DNA from: Rhizobiaceae bacterium
Lineage (GTDB): Bacteria; Pseudomonadota; Alphaproteobacteria; Rhizobiales; Rhizobiaceae
DNA: 64,000 nucleotides
Direction of reading: 5' to 3'
NCBI GenBank assembly: GCA_029212415.1
Contig: JARGOF010000005.1
Span: 17,615 to 81,614, forward strand
The notes under the pieces are model-generated. The model was not told where the DNA came from, searched no databases, and saw only the letters and a program-made list of their open reading frames with translations. Positions 35,684-43,863 of this stretch are shown piece by piece (position 1 is the first letter of the stretch; each line of letters begins with the position of its first letter). Position numbers and translations under genes: made by a program.

Positions 35684-35923
35684 CACCCCCGCCATCAAAG
35701 CCCTGCCTTGATCATCTCGCGTATCCGCACAGCCTTCTCAAAATGGTCGAGCCTGTGTGTTTTGATCCACCATTCGGCGGCTTCCATCAGAAGGTCGGGG
35801 TCGTCGTTTTTGTTGGCGAAAAACGCGTAGAATGAAAGGCCCACCGTCTCGCCCTTCTTTGCGATCTTTGCATCACAAATGGCGATGGCTTTTTGCCTGA
35901 GGCTTGGTCTCATGGGGGCTCCC
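35684..35923. repeat. Direct repeat, right copy (with 27662-27900)
   Basis: The second copy of the ~239-bp unit carrying the 72-aa ORF, same orientation, about 8 kb from the first. It ends 19 bases before the TA that borders the MITE-like element at 35944. Homologous recombination between the copies would delete the sugar island. Confidence 0.75.
35695..35913 (-). CDS. 72-aa conserved small protein, copy 2
   Basis: This has the same length and reading as the gene at 27672-27890. It differs at N20K, A23T, N60K, M62V and M68I, with about six additional silent base changes. The ATG at 35913 is preceded by GGGAG. An in-frame open stretch continues upstream to 36102 through the MITE-like element, so an automated call could wrongly extend it; the conserved start at 35913 is preferred. 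Confidence 0.75.
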   Translation of the reverse strand: MRPSLRQKAIAICDAKIAKKGETVGLSFYAFFANKNDDPDLLMEAAEWWIKTHRLDHFEKAVRIREMIKAGL

Positions 35924-35943
35924 TCCGGGTTTGGTTGCGCATT

Positions 35944-36213
35944 AGAGCCTGTCTTGCTTTCATTGAACCACTCTGTTCGTGATCCAGTGAGTCGATCCGC
36001 CAGGAAGGCGGTAAAGAGCGATGCTCTCGCATCGGTCGAGACGTCTGACGCAGCGGGCGGCCACTGGTCGCGAACCCTTCGGGCCAGCTGTTTTTTCGCC
36101 ACTATCTACGTCGTTTCGCTTGCCCGTACCTTCAGGTACGCGCTTCGCGAACCAACTTGATCCTGACAAAAAAACAACTGGCAGAGTGAATCAATGAAAG
36201 CAAGACAGGCTCT
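35944..36213. mobile_element. MITE-like element with inverted repeats, TA target site
   Basis: AGAGCCTGTCTTGCTTTCAT (from 35944) continues for 23 bases and is matched perfectly by its reverse complement ending at 36213. With two mismatches the inverted repeats reach 32 bases. TA borders both ends (left TAG, right CTA), as expected for IS630- or IS5-like insertion with a TA duplication. The 270-base interior is too short for a transposase but is open in a minus-strand frame. It includes an internal pair, GCCAGCTGTTTTTTCG / CAAAAAAACAACTGGC. It was probably mobilised by a full-length element elsewhere. Confidence 0.7.
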
Positions 36214-36230
36214 AGGCACGCTGGGGAGGG

Positions 36231-36335
36231 GTGCGAACAGGGCAGGTGCGAACAGGGCAGGTGCGAACAGGGCAGGTGCGAACAGGGCAGGGGCGTGCAG
36301 GGCAGGGGCGTGCAGGGCAGGGGCGCGCAAGGCGG
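36231..36335. repeat. 15-bp tandem repeat, seven units
   Basis: Four identical units GTGCGAACAGGGCAG are followed by two GGGCGTGCAGGGCAG and one degenerate GGGCGCGCAAGGCGG. The unit length is a multiple of three, and a minus-strand frame reads through as APALF repeats, but no start signal supports a gene. It lies between the MITE-like element and the promoter region of the next gene. Confidence 0.85.
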
Positions 36336-36409
36336 TTTGATCGGGTTACAGCAACAGGCAACTTATTCTTGCCTCGTCCGTTATGCAAAGAGGCAACGCG
36401 ATGCCAATC

Positions 36410-36454
36410 TTTGCTCTATAGTGCCTTTGACAGATCACCCATGGGGAGGACGAG
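36410..36454 (+). promoter_or_regulatory. Duplicated promoter/leader element, copy 1
   Basis: TTTGCTCTATAGTGCCTTTG followed by ACAGATCA and GGGGAGGACGA closely matches 38064-38108, upstream of the FAD monooxygenase. CTATAG could be a -10 box. About 120 bases of leader separate it from the aldehyde dehydrogenase ATG. That leader can form a hairpin, CCCCGA/TCGGGG (36499-36526 area). Confidence 0.5.
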
Positions 36455-36575
36455 ACCCTGAATTCTGCCGGTGAGAGCCCAGATGATGAAGGGCATGATC
36501 CCCGAAACGCCGGGCTTTGCGGTATCGGGGAGCCTGGCCCGGACGTTGAAACCACTCCCATGGATGGAGCAATAG

Positions 36576-37988
36576 ATGACTGATACGAAGGTGACAATCG
36601 ACCCGGACATTCAGGCGGCCTTTGACAGGCAGGTGGCTGGCGTCACCGACCGCAGGCGCAATTTTGGCCTGTCTGAGCGAAAGGACGCCCTGGCGAAACT
36701 GGCGGATGTGATCCGGAACAATGAGGCGGCGATTGTCGCTGCTCTGGCGCAGGATTTCGGCAAGCCTGAAACCGAGACGATCCTGACCGAGATCATCCCC
36801 GTGCTGCAGGAGATCAAACATGCGCGCCGCCGCCTGCGGGGTTGGATGCGGCCAGCACGGGTCGGTCTGTCATTGGCCGCCTTTGGCACATCAGCGCGTG
36901 TCAGGCCGCAGGCGCGCGGGGTCTGTCTGATCATCGCCCCGTGGAACTATCCGTTCATTCTGGCCATCGGACCCCTGATCTCCTGTCTGGCGGCGGGCAA
37001 TGCCGCGATCATCAAACCCTCTGAAATGACGCCTGCGACCTCGGCGCTGATCGCACGGTTGATGGCCGAGACATTCCCGCCCGATCTGGTCTGCGTCGTT
37101 GAAGGGGCGGTCAAGACCTCAGAGGCCTTGCTTGCCTTGCCCTTCGATCATATTTTCTTCACCGGCAGTCCTGCAGTGGGAAAAATCGTCATGGCGGCGG
37201 CGGCGAAGACCCTTGCCTCCGTCACGCTGGAACTGGGTGGCAAATCGCCCGCCATCATCGGCCCCGACGCAGATTTGAAAAGCGCCGCCGACTGGATTGT
37301 CTTTGGTAAATTTTCAAACGCCGGACAGACCTGTATCGCGCCGGACCATCTGTTCGTTCACGCCTCCATCAAGGATGCATTCCTCTCCCACCTGCGCGAC
37401 CGTATCGCCAGAGCCTATGGCGGCGATCGCGCAAAGGCCAATCTTGCGCGGATCGTCAACGCCCGTCACGCCGAGCGCCTTGCGGGTCTGCTGGAGGATG
37501 CAACGAACAAGGGTGCGCGGGTGACGCAGGGAGGCGCGCGCGACGGCACGGCTTTCGAGCCGACGCTGATCGAGGCAATGACGCCGGAGATGGACATCGA
37601 CCGGGAGGAAATCTTCGGGCCGATCCTGCCGATCATGAATTACAATGATCTGGACGAAGTCATCGGGCAGATCAACGCACGCCCCAAACCCCTGTCGCTC
37701 TACATCTTCGACAGGAGCCGCGGCCGCATTGATCAGATCATCCAGCAGACCAGCTCGGGGAGCGTCGGGGTCAATCTGACCATGATCCAATTTATCCATA
37801 ACGGGCTGCCCTTTGGCGGTGTGAACAACTCGGGGCTGGGCAGCGCCCATGGCCATTACGGGTTCCGCGCGTTCAGCCACGAGCGCGCCGTCATGCGCAA
37901 TCATTTTTCCGCGCTGCCGTTGATTTTTGCGCCCTATACGAAAGGCGTCAAACGCCTCATCGAGATCGCCAAGCGGATTGTGGGATAG
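36576..37988 (+). CDS. Aldehyde dehydrogenase, class 3 / coniferyl-aldehyde-like
   Basis: A 470-residue aldehyde dehydrogenase with catalytic Cys in NAGQTCIAPDH, Glu in LELGGKSPA, and the class-3 hallmark TMIQFIHNGLPFGGVNNSGLG near the end. The C-terminal hydrophobic tail (FSALPLIFAPYTKGVKRLIEIAKRIV) resembles membrane-associated relatives. GGAG lies six bases before the ATG. It probably oxidises an aromatic or fatty aldehyde. It shares a leader element with the following monooxygenase gene, which implies co-regulation. Confidence 0.9.
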   Translation: MTDTKVTIDPDIQAAFDRQVAGVTDRRRNFGLSERKDALAKLADVIRNNEAAIVAALAQDFGKPETETILTEIIPVLQEIKHARRRLRGWMRPARVGLSLAAFGTSARVRPQARGVCLIIAPWNYPFILAIGPLISCLAAGNAAIIKPSEMTPATSALIARLMAETFPPDLVCVVEGAVKTSEALLALPFDHIFFTGSPAVGKIVMAAAAKTLASVTLELGGKSPAIIGPDADLKSAADWIVFGKFSNAGQTCIAPDHLFVHASIKDAFLSHLRDRIARAYGGDRAKANLARIVNARHAERLAGLLEDATNKGARVTQGGARDGTAFEPTLIEAMTPEMDIDREEIFGPILPIMNYNDLDEVIGQINARPKPLSLYIFDRSRGRIDQIIQQTSSGSVGVNLTMIQFIHNGLPFGGVNNSGLGSAHGHYGFRAFSHERAVMRNHFSALPLIFAPYTKGVKRLIEIAKRIVG

Positions 37989-38063
37989 ATATAGTGGCAA
38001 CAGAATCTGCCAATGGGCCATTGCGGCGCCTGCCGTGCAAAAGAACGGGCAAAAACGCCCGGC

Positions 38064-38108
38064 TTTGCCCTATATTGCCTGTGACAGATCATGGGCCGGG
38101 AGGACGAC
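38064..38108 (+). promoter_or_regulatory. Duplicated promoter/leader element, copy 2
   Basis: TTTGCCCTATATTGCCTGTG followed by ACAGATCA and CCGGGAGGACGA is the second copy of the element at 36410-36454. Both are preceded about 30 bases earlier by TGCAAA(A)GA. The conserved GGGAGGACGA could serve as the ribosome site for a TTG start at 38112. Confidence 0.5.
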
Positions 38109-39779
38109 AGTTTGAGACCAGCAGGCAAGGGCGCCCATGAGTCACTCTATTTCACCTATCCGGCCTTCACGGCGCCGGATCGGGCGCATGTGCTGGCGCA
38201 CGAGGGGTGCAGGGTCGCCATTGTTGGTGCCGGCCCGGTGGGCATGTTTGCAGCGCTGACGCTGGCGCGCTTCGGCATTGCCTCTGTTCTCTTCGACAAC
38301 AAGGACACCTTCAACGACGGCAGCCGCGCGATCTGTGTGCAGCGCAGCAGCTTTCAGGCACTGGAGCGTGCCGGCGCTGTCCAACCTTTCATCGAAAAGG
38401 CCTATGGCTGGACCATGGGGCGGACTTTTTACCGGGGTGAGCAAATTCTCGAATTCGAGATGCCGCATTCCGACAGTGAGAAATACCTGCCGATGTATAA
38501 TATTCAGCAGCAATTCATCGAACAATACCTTTGGGACGCGGTCGCTGCCTCGCCGCTGATCGAGGCCCGCTGGTGCAGCGAAGTGACCGGTATCGAGGAC
38601 ACGGAAAGCGGCGTGCGGCTGAGCGTTCAGGACAGCAATGGCCGCTATCAATGCGCGGCCGAATGGGTGCTGGCCGCTGACGGCGCCCGCAGCGCCATCC
38701 GCTCCATGCGGGGACTGCGCCTCAAGGGCGACAATTTCCCTGGCCGCTATGTCATTGCCGACGTGCAGATGGATCACACCTATCCGACGATCCGCCGCGC
38801 CCTGTTTGACAGCAAATCCAACCCGGACAAGACCATTTTGATCCACCGGCAGCCGGACAAGATCTGGCGCATTGACTACCAGATGCCGGATGGGCAGAGC
38901 GAAGAAGAGGCCATCAGCGAAGACAATATCCGCGACAATGTCGGCAGGATCCTGCGTGACATCGATTATCAGGGCGCCTGGGAACTGGAGTGGTGGAGCA
39001 TCTATTCAGCCAATACGCTGGCGCTGGATGATTACCGCGATGGCCGGGTGCTCTTTATCGGTGACAGCGCCCATATCGTGCCGATCTTCGGGGTGCGCGG
39101 GCTGAACAATGGTCTGGGGGACGCCGAAAACGCCGGCTGGAAGCTGGCGCGGGTGCTGAAGGGTTTGAGTGACGAGCGCCTGATGGACAGTTATTCGCCG
39201 GAGCGGCGCGGCGCGACGCTTGACGTGTTTGAAAACGCCACGAAAAGTGCGCGGTTCATGACGCCGCCGACGAAAGGCTGGACAGTGATGCGTGATGCGG
39301 CGCTGTCGCTGGCGCTGGATCACGAATGGGCGGGGGCATTCGCCAATCCGCGCCAGATGGAGCCCTTCACCTACACGGATGGCGGCGCGGTGCTGTCGCA
39401 CATGGAAACGGCAGGTTCCGTCAAACCCGGCGCCGTCCTTCCGAATGAGCGGCTCTCGGAGGACTCCTATCTCAGCGATCTGCTGGGCAACGGCTTTACG
39501 CTGCTTGTGCTGGAGGTAATAGACCCTGCCGGATTGGATGATCTAAAGGCCTCTTTGCTGGGTCTGGACCCTGAACTGGAATGTATCACCAGCGGGCAAA
39601 TCCGCGCGCGGTTTGGTGCGGCGGGCCTGTCACGGCTGCATGAACGGCTGGGCACGCAGCCCGGCGCGACCCTGCTGATCCGCCCGGACGGCTATCTTGC
39701 CGGCGCCTGGCCGACTTGCGTTGCTGATGTGATTGTCGCTCAGGTGACGGTGGCTTTTGGCAGAAAGGAGACTCACTGA
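38091..39779 (+). CDS. FAD-dependent aromatic hydroxylase (MhpA/PheA-like)
   Basis: A 562-residue flavoprotein monooxygenase. The FAD motif is VAIVGAGPVGMFAAL near residue 43. It has the DG motif (LAADGARSAIRS) and the second FAD motif LFIGDSAHIVPIFGVRGLNNG. It also has the C-terminal thioredoxin-like domain usual for phenol/hydroxyphenylpropionate hydroxylases. It probably hydroxylates an aromatic ring using NAD(P)H and oxygen. ATG 38091 lies inside the duplicated leader, so TTG 38112 may be the true start. Its stop overlaps the DUF2783 start as TGATG. Confidence 0.88.
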   Translation: MGREDDSLRPAGKGAHESLYFTYPAFTAPDRAHVLAHEGCRVAIVGAGPVGMFAALTLARFGIASVLFDNKDTFNDGSRAICVQRSSFQALERAGAVQPFIEKAYGWTMGRTFYRGEQILEFEMPHSDSEKYLPMYNIQQQFIEQYLWDAVAASPLIEARWCSEVTGIEDTESGVRLSVQDSNGRYQCAAEWVLAADGARSAIRSMRGLRLKGDNFPGRYVIADVQMDHTYPTIRRALFDSKSNPDKTILIHRQPDKIWRIDYQMPDGQSEEEAISEDNIRDNVGRILRDIDYQGAWELEWWSIYSANTLALDDYRDGRVLFIGDSAHIVPIFGVRGLNNGLGDAENAGWKLARVLKGLSDERLMDSYSPERRGATLDVFENATKSARFMTPPTKGWTVMRDAALSLALDHEWAGAFANPRQMEPFTYTDGGAVLSHMETAGSVKPGAVLPNERLSEDSYLSDLLGNGFTLLVLEVIDPAGLDDLKASLLGLDPELECITSGQIRARFGAAGLSRLHERLGTQPGATLLIRPDGYLAGAWPTCVADVIVAQVTVAFGRKETH

Positions 39780-39967
39780 TGGCTCTAAATTTTGCCGATC
39801 TCGAAATTGTCTACGAGGAACTCGCCAGAACGCTGGACAGGCTCAGCCCGTCCGAGCGCGAGGTGTTCCTGTGCAAACTCAGCCTGCTGATGGCCCGCGA
39901 TCTGGGTGATCTCAGCCGTGTACAGGCGATGATCCAGACAGCGCAGAACCATCTGGAGAAGGTCTGA
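39779..39967 (+). CDS. DUF2783-type small protein, copy A
   Basis: A 62-residue helical protein (DLEIVYEELARTLDRLSPSEREVFLCKLSLLMARDLGD). It matches the DUF2783 pattern, which is found beside FAD-dependent aromatic monooxygenases. It starts within the monooxygenase stop codon (TGATG). A paralogue at 56354-56560 has the same arrangement with another monooxygenase. I infer that it assists that enzyme class, as chaperone, stabiliser or effector; no function is established. Confidence 0.75.
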   Translation: MALNFADLEIVYEELARTLDRLSPSEREVFLCKLSLLMARDLGDLSRVQAMIQTAQNHLEKV

Positions 39968-40011
39968 GGTCTCACTGTGTGTGAATGCGCGGGATGCATG
40001 CGCCCAAGGCA

Positions 40012-40890
40012 TCAGAACAGCGTGACGGCCCAATCAATGAAGGTGCGCACCCGAAGGGACAGGTGCCGGTCTCGCGTGTAGAAGACGGACACCGGCGAGG
40101 GTGATGGCGGCATATGGGACATCACTTCGACCAGATGGCCCTTTGCAATATCGTCTGCCGCTGAATAACGCGGCTTCTGGATGAGCCCCAGCCCGAGGCG
40201 CGCGCAATGGGCCAGCGTATCGGCCCCGTTGACGACCACCGGCGCCGGAAGCAGCATTTTTTTCAAGCCATCAGTGGTTTGAAATTCCAATGGCATGACA
40301 GCGCCGGTCGCGGTGGACTGGAAGCCAATCATCTGATGATTGCGCAGATCATCAAGGGTGTGTGGCGTGCCGTATTCCTTCAGATATGCCGGCGACGCAC
40401 AGGTGATTTCCTCGAGATCTGCAAGTTTGCGTCCGATCATGTCGCTGTCAACGGGCGCGCCGACACGCAGGGCGCAATCGACACCTTCACGCAGCAGATC
40501 GGCCAATCGATCCCCCTCGCGGATCAGAATTTCAAGGCCGGGATTCGCGCTGAGAAACGTCGGCAGCGCCGGCAACAGGAAATGTCGGGCAAGGGTGCCG
40601 TGGACCTCGATTCGCAATTGGCCTTGAGGGGTCGATCCGGAAAACGCATTCTCGGCGTCTTCGACTTCGGACAGAATGGCCAGGCACCGCTGGTAGAAGG
40701 CTCTCCCATCCGATGTTGGCCGCACCACCCGCGTTGTCCTGTGCAACAGGGTGGCGCCCAACCGGTCCTCCAGTCCCCTGATGGCATCCGACAGGGTAGA
40801 GCGCGGCAGCCCGATATCCGCGGCCACCTTTGTGAAACTTCGTGCCTCCACAATCCGCGTGAAGACGTCCATTGCATCCAGACGGTCCAT
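40012..40890 (-). CDS. LysR-family transcriptional regulator
   Basis: A 292-residue LysR protein. The helix-turn-helix region is FTRIVEARSFTKVAADIGLPRSTLSDAI, typical of the group that regulates divergent short-chain dehydrogenases. The effector domain follows from about residue 90. It is transcribed away from the SDR gene at 41005. ATTATCCG occurs twice in the 114-base intergenic region and may be part of its binding site. Confidence 0.9.
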   Translation of the reverse strand: MDRLDAMDVFTRIVEARSFTKVAADIGLPRSTLSDAIRGLEDRLGATLLHRTTRVVRPTSDGRAFYQRCLAILSEVEDAENAFSGSTPQGQLRIEVHGTLARHFLLPALPTFLSANPGLEILIREGDRLADLLREGVDCALRVGAPVDSDMIGRKLADLEEITCASPAYLKEYGTPHTLDDLRNHQMIGFQSTATGAVMPLEFQTTDGLKKMLLPAPVVVNGADTLAHCARLGLGLIQKPRYSAADDIAKGHLVEVMSHMPPSPSPVSVFYTRDRHLSLRVRTFIDWAVTLF

Positions 40891-41004
40891 TTATTATCCG
40901 ATTTTTTCGACAGGTGTTGGCGAATTGTACCAGATTATCCGGACAGTTATCCAGTCTATGTTTCTCCTGGCGCCGAGAGGGCGTCGGCTAGTGAGAACAG
41001 AACC

Positions 41005-41745
41005 ATGAGTATTATCAGAAAGAAGACAGCCCTGGTCACGGGATCATCTGCAGGCATCGGTGCTGCGATAGCGGCGCGATTGGCGGCAGACGGCTTTCAC
41101 GTGATCGTCAATTACGCCAACAACGATGCCGCCGCCGTGCAGGTTGTCCAGCAAATCGAAGCTGCAGGCGGTTCGGCCATTGCCGCCAAAGCGGATGTAT
41201 CGGACGCCGCGGCCGTCAGGCGCATGTTCGACGCTGCCGATGCCGCATCCGGTGGCATTGATGTGCTTGTGAACAATGCGGGCATCATGAAACTCGCCGC
41301 CATCGCTGACAGTGACGAGGCGCTCTTTGACAGGCAGGTTGCCGTCAACCTGTGGGGGACAATCAACACAATGCGCGAAGCAGCAAAACGCATGCAGGAC
41401 GGTGGCAAAATTGTGAATTTCTCGTCAAGTGTCGTGGGACTGAAACTTAAGAATTATGGTGTCTATGCCGGTATCAAGGCAGCCGTCGAGACAATCACGG
41501 CGATCCTGGCGAAAGAGTTGCGTGGCCGCTCGATCAACGTCAATGCAATCGCCCCCGGTCCGACGGCGACGCAGCTTTTCATCAAGGGGAAACCTCAAGA
41601 GGTCATCGACCGAATGTCAAAGATGGCGCCCATGGAACGTCTTGGCACGCCTGAAGACATCGCCAACGCCGTGGCATTTCTGGTCGGGCCGGATGCCGGA
41701 TGGATCAACGGCCAAACGCTTCGCGCCAATGGTGGTCTTGTTTGA
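41005..41745 (+). CDS. Short-chain dehydrogenase/reductase (SDR)
   Basis: A 246-residue classical SDR: cofactor motif TGSSAGIGAAIA near residue 12, NNAGIM, catalytic Ser in VNFSSSVVG and the YxxxK motif YAGIK. It closes with the family's PEDIANAVAFLVGPDAGWINGQ segment. I started it at ATG 41005 because a longer reading would cross the LysR gene. It resembles 3-oxoacyl-ACP-reductase-like SDRs of broad specificity, and is probably under control of the divergent LysR. Confidence 0.9.
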   Translation: MSIIRKKTALVTGSSAGIGAAIAARLAADGFHVIVNYANNDAAAVQVVQQIEAAGGSAIAAKADVSDAAAVRRMFDAADAASGGIDVLVNNAGIMKLAAIADSDEALFDRQVAVNLWGTINTMREAAKRMQDGGKIVNFSSSVVGLKLKNYGVYAGIKAAVETITAILAKELRGRSINVNAIAPGPTATQLFIKGKPQEVIDRMSKMAPMERLGTPEDIANAVAFLVGPDAGWINGQTLRANGGLV

Positions 41746-41786
41746 CAACCACGGCGCTGAAGCACTTGACGATCATAGGTGTCTGT

Positions 41787-41927
41787 TTAAAGACGATCGG
41801 CTTTACCGGATGACAGCATTCTGGTGCTCAAACGGGCAATGCTTTCAATGCCGACAACAGCGCGATAGGCGGTGCGGGAGATCATCATGGAAAGCGAGGC
41901 CGACTGGTTTGGGAACTGCATGTTCAT
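41787..41927 (-). CDS. Small hypothetical protein (46 aa)
   Basis: A short minus-strand ORF starting at ATG 41927 with GGGAG eight bases upstream. The sequence is MNMQFPNQSASLSMMISRTA and onward, ending in LSTRMLSSGKADRL. It is basic with one amphipathic helix and no known motif. It is divergent from the LysR gene at 42060, sharing a 132-base intergenic region. Size and isolation keep confidence low. Confidence 0.4.
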   Translation of the reverse strand: MNMQFPNQSASLSMMISRTAYRAVVGIESIARLSTRMLSSGKADRL

Positions 41928-42059
41928 TGGATTTTCTCCCTGTTGGGTGTTGAAATCAGATTGAGGCTGGCAAGTAGCTTGATTGGACAGCACGGACAAA
42001 CTGTGTTTTCTATCCTGACAATTTAGAAATTCTTACTCATAGACCATTGGATATTCTCT

Positions 42060-43001
42060 ATGCGCCGTTTACCACCGTTAAAGTCGCTTCAGGCCTTTGA
42101 GGCGGCCGCCAGATGGTTGAGTTTTTCTAGGGCTGCGGAGGAACTCTATGTGACGCCGGCTGCCATCAGCCAGCAAATCAAGCAGTTGGAGAGCTATCTG
42201 GGCATCAGCCTGTTTCATCGCATGACACGTGCGGTTCAGCTGACCGAGGAGGCCAAGATCGTGCTGCCCCTGTTGACCGAGGGTTTTGACAAGCTGGCGG
42301 AAGCGGTGGAGCGCCTGGCGCGCGAGGAGGAGGCCGGCCTGATGACGGTGAGCAGTGCGCCGACCTTCGCGATCAAATGGCTGGTGCATCACCTGACGGA
42401 TTTTTCCAACAAATATCCCGATATTGACGTGCGCCTCGACGCCGCCCTGGAGACCCGCGATTTTCAGCGCGATGGCATCGATGTGAGCATACGGCTTGGC
42501 ATGGGGGATTATCCGGGGATGCATGTGGCGCGGATCTTTGGCGAAGAGGTCAGCCCGGTGTGCAGTCCGAAGCTGATGAACGGCGCAAATCCCCTGCGCT
42601 CCTTCGAACAATTGAAAAACCATCGCCTGCTGCATGTCGAGTGGGGCAATCTGACCTTGCAATCCCCCGATTGGCGCATGTGGGCCAAGGCGGCGGGCAT
42701 TGAGGATATTGACGTCAACCGTGGCCCAAGGTTCACCGTTGAAAGCATGGCCATTGAAGCGGCGATCAACGGGGATGGCGTCGCCCTGGTCAGCCACTCC
42801 GCCGTGGTTGGGGATTTGAGAGCCGGCCGGCTGGTCAGGCCGTTTGAACTCGCGGTGCAAAGCGACATCGCCTATTGGCTGGTCTGCCCGCACAGCCATC
42901 TGCGCCGCGCCAAGGTCCGGGTTTTTTGCGAATGGCTGCTGGCTGAAGCCGCGCCTGAAGCAGAGCCCGGCGCAATACCATCACCAGCGCCAACACAATA
43001 A
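42060..43001 (+). CDS. LysR-family regulator, GcvA-like
   Basis: A 313-residue LysR regulator. The N-terminus MRRLPPLKSLQAFEAAARWL with FSRAAEELYVTPAAISQQI is the GcvA-group signature. The effector domain contains GIDVSIRLGMGDYPGM and VALVSHSAVVGDL. The C-terminal extension is Pro/Ala-rich (PEAEPGAIPSPAPTQ). Its target is not clear; the nearest divergent gene is the small ORF at 41787. Confidence 0.9.
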   Translation: MRRLPPLKSLQAFEAAARWLSFSRAAEELYVTPAAISQQIKQLESYLGISLFHRMTRAVQLTEEAKIVLPLLTEGFDKLAEAVERLAREEEAGLMTVSSAPTFAIKWLVHHLTDFSNKYPDIDVRLDAALETRDFQRDGIDVSIRLGMGDYPGMHVARIFGEEVSPVCSPKLMNGANPLRSFEQLKNHRLLHVEWGNLTLQSPDWRMWAKAAGIEDIDVNRGPRFTVESMAIEAAINGDGVALVSHSAVVGDLRAGRLVRPFELAVQSDIAYWLVCPHSHLRRAKVRVFCEWLLAEAAPEAEPGAIPSPAPTQ

Positions 43002-43062
43002 TAAAGACAGCAGCCCGGACACCCGTGCATTTCGAAACACCCAGGTGATGCGGCTTATGCCT

Positions 43063-43470
43063 TCACGCGGTCGATTGATCAATATGGGCGAAGACCTCCT
43101 TGGCTGCAAAGAGCCCGTTGAGGGCCGCCGGGAAGCCGGCGTAGACGGCCATCTGCATGAGGATTTCGGTGATCTCGTCGCGAGACAGTCCGACATTCAG
43201 TGCCGCTTCTATATGCACCTTGAGTTGCGGCGTGGCTGTGCCCATGGCTGCAAGCGCTGCGACGGTGGCAATCTCGCGGTCGCGCAGCGACAGGCCGGGG
43301 CGCGAATAGATATCTCCGAACGGAAATTCGAAGAGGTAGTCTGCAAATTCAGGCGCAATATCGGCGAGCGCGTCAATGACGTTCTGGCCGGCCTTGCCGT
43401 CGATTCTATCGAGCGCCCGCCGCCCGCGTTCCAGTCGTGTTTCGTCCGTCTTGGGAAAATTCTGTGTCAT
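43063..43470 (-). CDS. Carboxymuconolactone decarboxylase family protein
   Basis: A 135-residue CMD/AhpD-like protein. LSLRDREIATVAALAAMG and HIEAALNVGLSRDEITEILMQMAVYAGFPAAL are the family's core helices. The CxxC pair of AhpD peroxidases is absent, so it is closer to the decarboxylase branch. AGAGGA precedes the ATG at 43470. Its 5' end overlaps the MerR gene by 65 bp, so both are transcribed together. Confidence 0.87.
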   Translation of the reverse strand: MTQNFPKTDETRLERGRRALDRIDGKAGQNVIDALADIAPEFADYLFEFPFGDIYSRPGLSLRDREIATVAALAAMGTATPQLKVHIEAALNVGLSRDEITEILMQMAVYAGFPAALNGLFAAKEVFAHIDQSTA

Positions 43471-43834
43471 CAATTGGTATCCTCTGTTCTGCATCAGCAT
43501 AGCCGCTGATCTTGTCATCGAGGATGAGAAGACAGGTCTCCAGTTCAGCCACATGTGCGCGGACCTTTTCGCGATGCGCTTCGAGCAGGGCGCGCCGTTG
43601 TGGTCCCGTATCAGCGCCCCTGGCCCGCAGGTCCGCATAGGCGCGCATTTCGCGGATCGGCATGCCGGTGGTTTTCAGGCGGCTGAGGAATTCGATCCAG
43701 ATCAGGATCGAAGCATCGTAGTCCCGTTGGCCGGAGCCATCCCGATCAGCACGGGGCAGCAGCCCGATCCGCTCATAGTAGCGGATCGTATGGACCGATA
43801 ATCCGGTGCGTTTTGCCAGCGTGCCGATTTTCAT
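43406..43834 (-). CDS. MerR-family transcriptional regulator
   Basis: A 142-residue MerR protein: winged helix MKIGTLAKRTGLSVHTIRYY followed by ERIGLLPRADR and a coiled-coil dimerisation helix (AHREKVRAHVAELETCLLILDDKI). No metal-binding Cys cluster is present, so it probably senses an organic compound or redox state. It is cotranscribed with the CMD gene and faces the old yellow enzyme gene. A perfect palindrome in an 18-bp promoter spacer lies just upstream. Confidence 0.9.
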   Translation of the reverse strand: MKIGTLAKRTGLSVHTIRYYERIGLLPRADRDGSGQRDYDASILIWIEFLSRLKTTGMPIREMRAYADLRARGADTGPQRRALLEAHREKVRAHVAELETCLLILDDKISGYADAEQRIPIDDTEFSQDGRNTTGTRAAGAR

Positions 43835-43863
43835 GGATCTTGTCTTTCATCTCGATACAGGGA

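Noticed and set aside
35695..36102. 135-codon version of the small protein copy 2
   Set aside because: The extra 63 codons come from the MITE-like element; copy 1 has only the 72-residue form with the same ribosome site.
36106..36330. Minus-strand ORF through the 15-bp repeats (APALF repeats)
   Set aside because: It arises only because the unit is divisible by three. It crosses the MITE-like element and has no ribosome site.
36231..36335. CRISPR array
   Set aside because: The repeats are contiguous with no spacers, and no cas genes are near.
36455..36575. Known riboswitch in the aldehyde dehydrogenase leader
   Set aside because: A hairpin is present, but no glycine, TPP, cobalamin or SAM core sequence could be matched.
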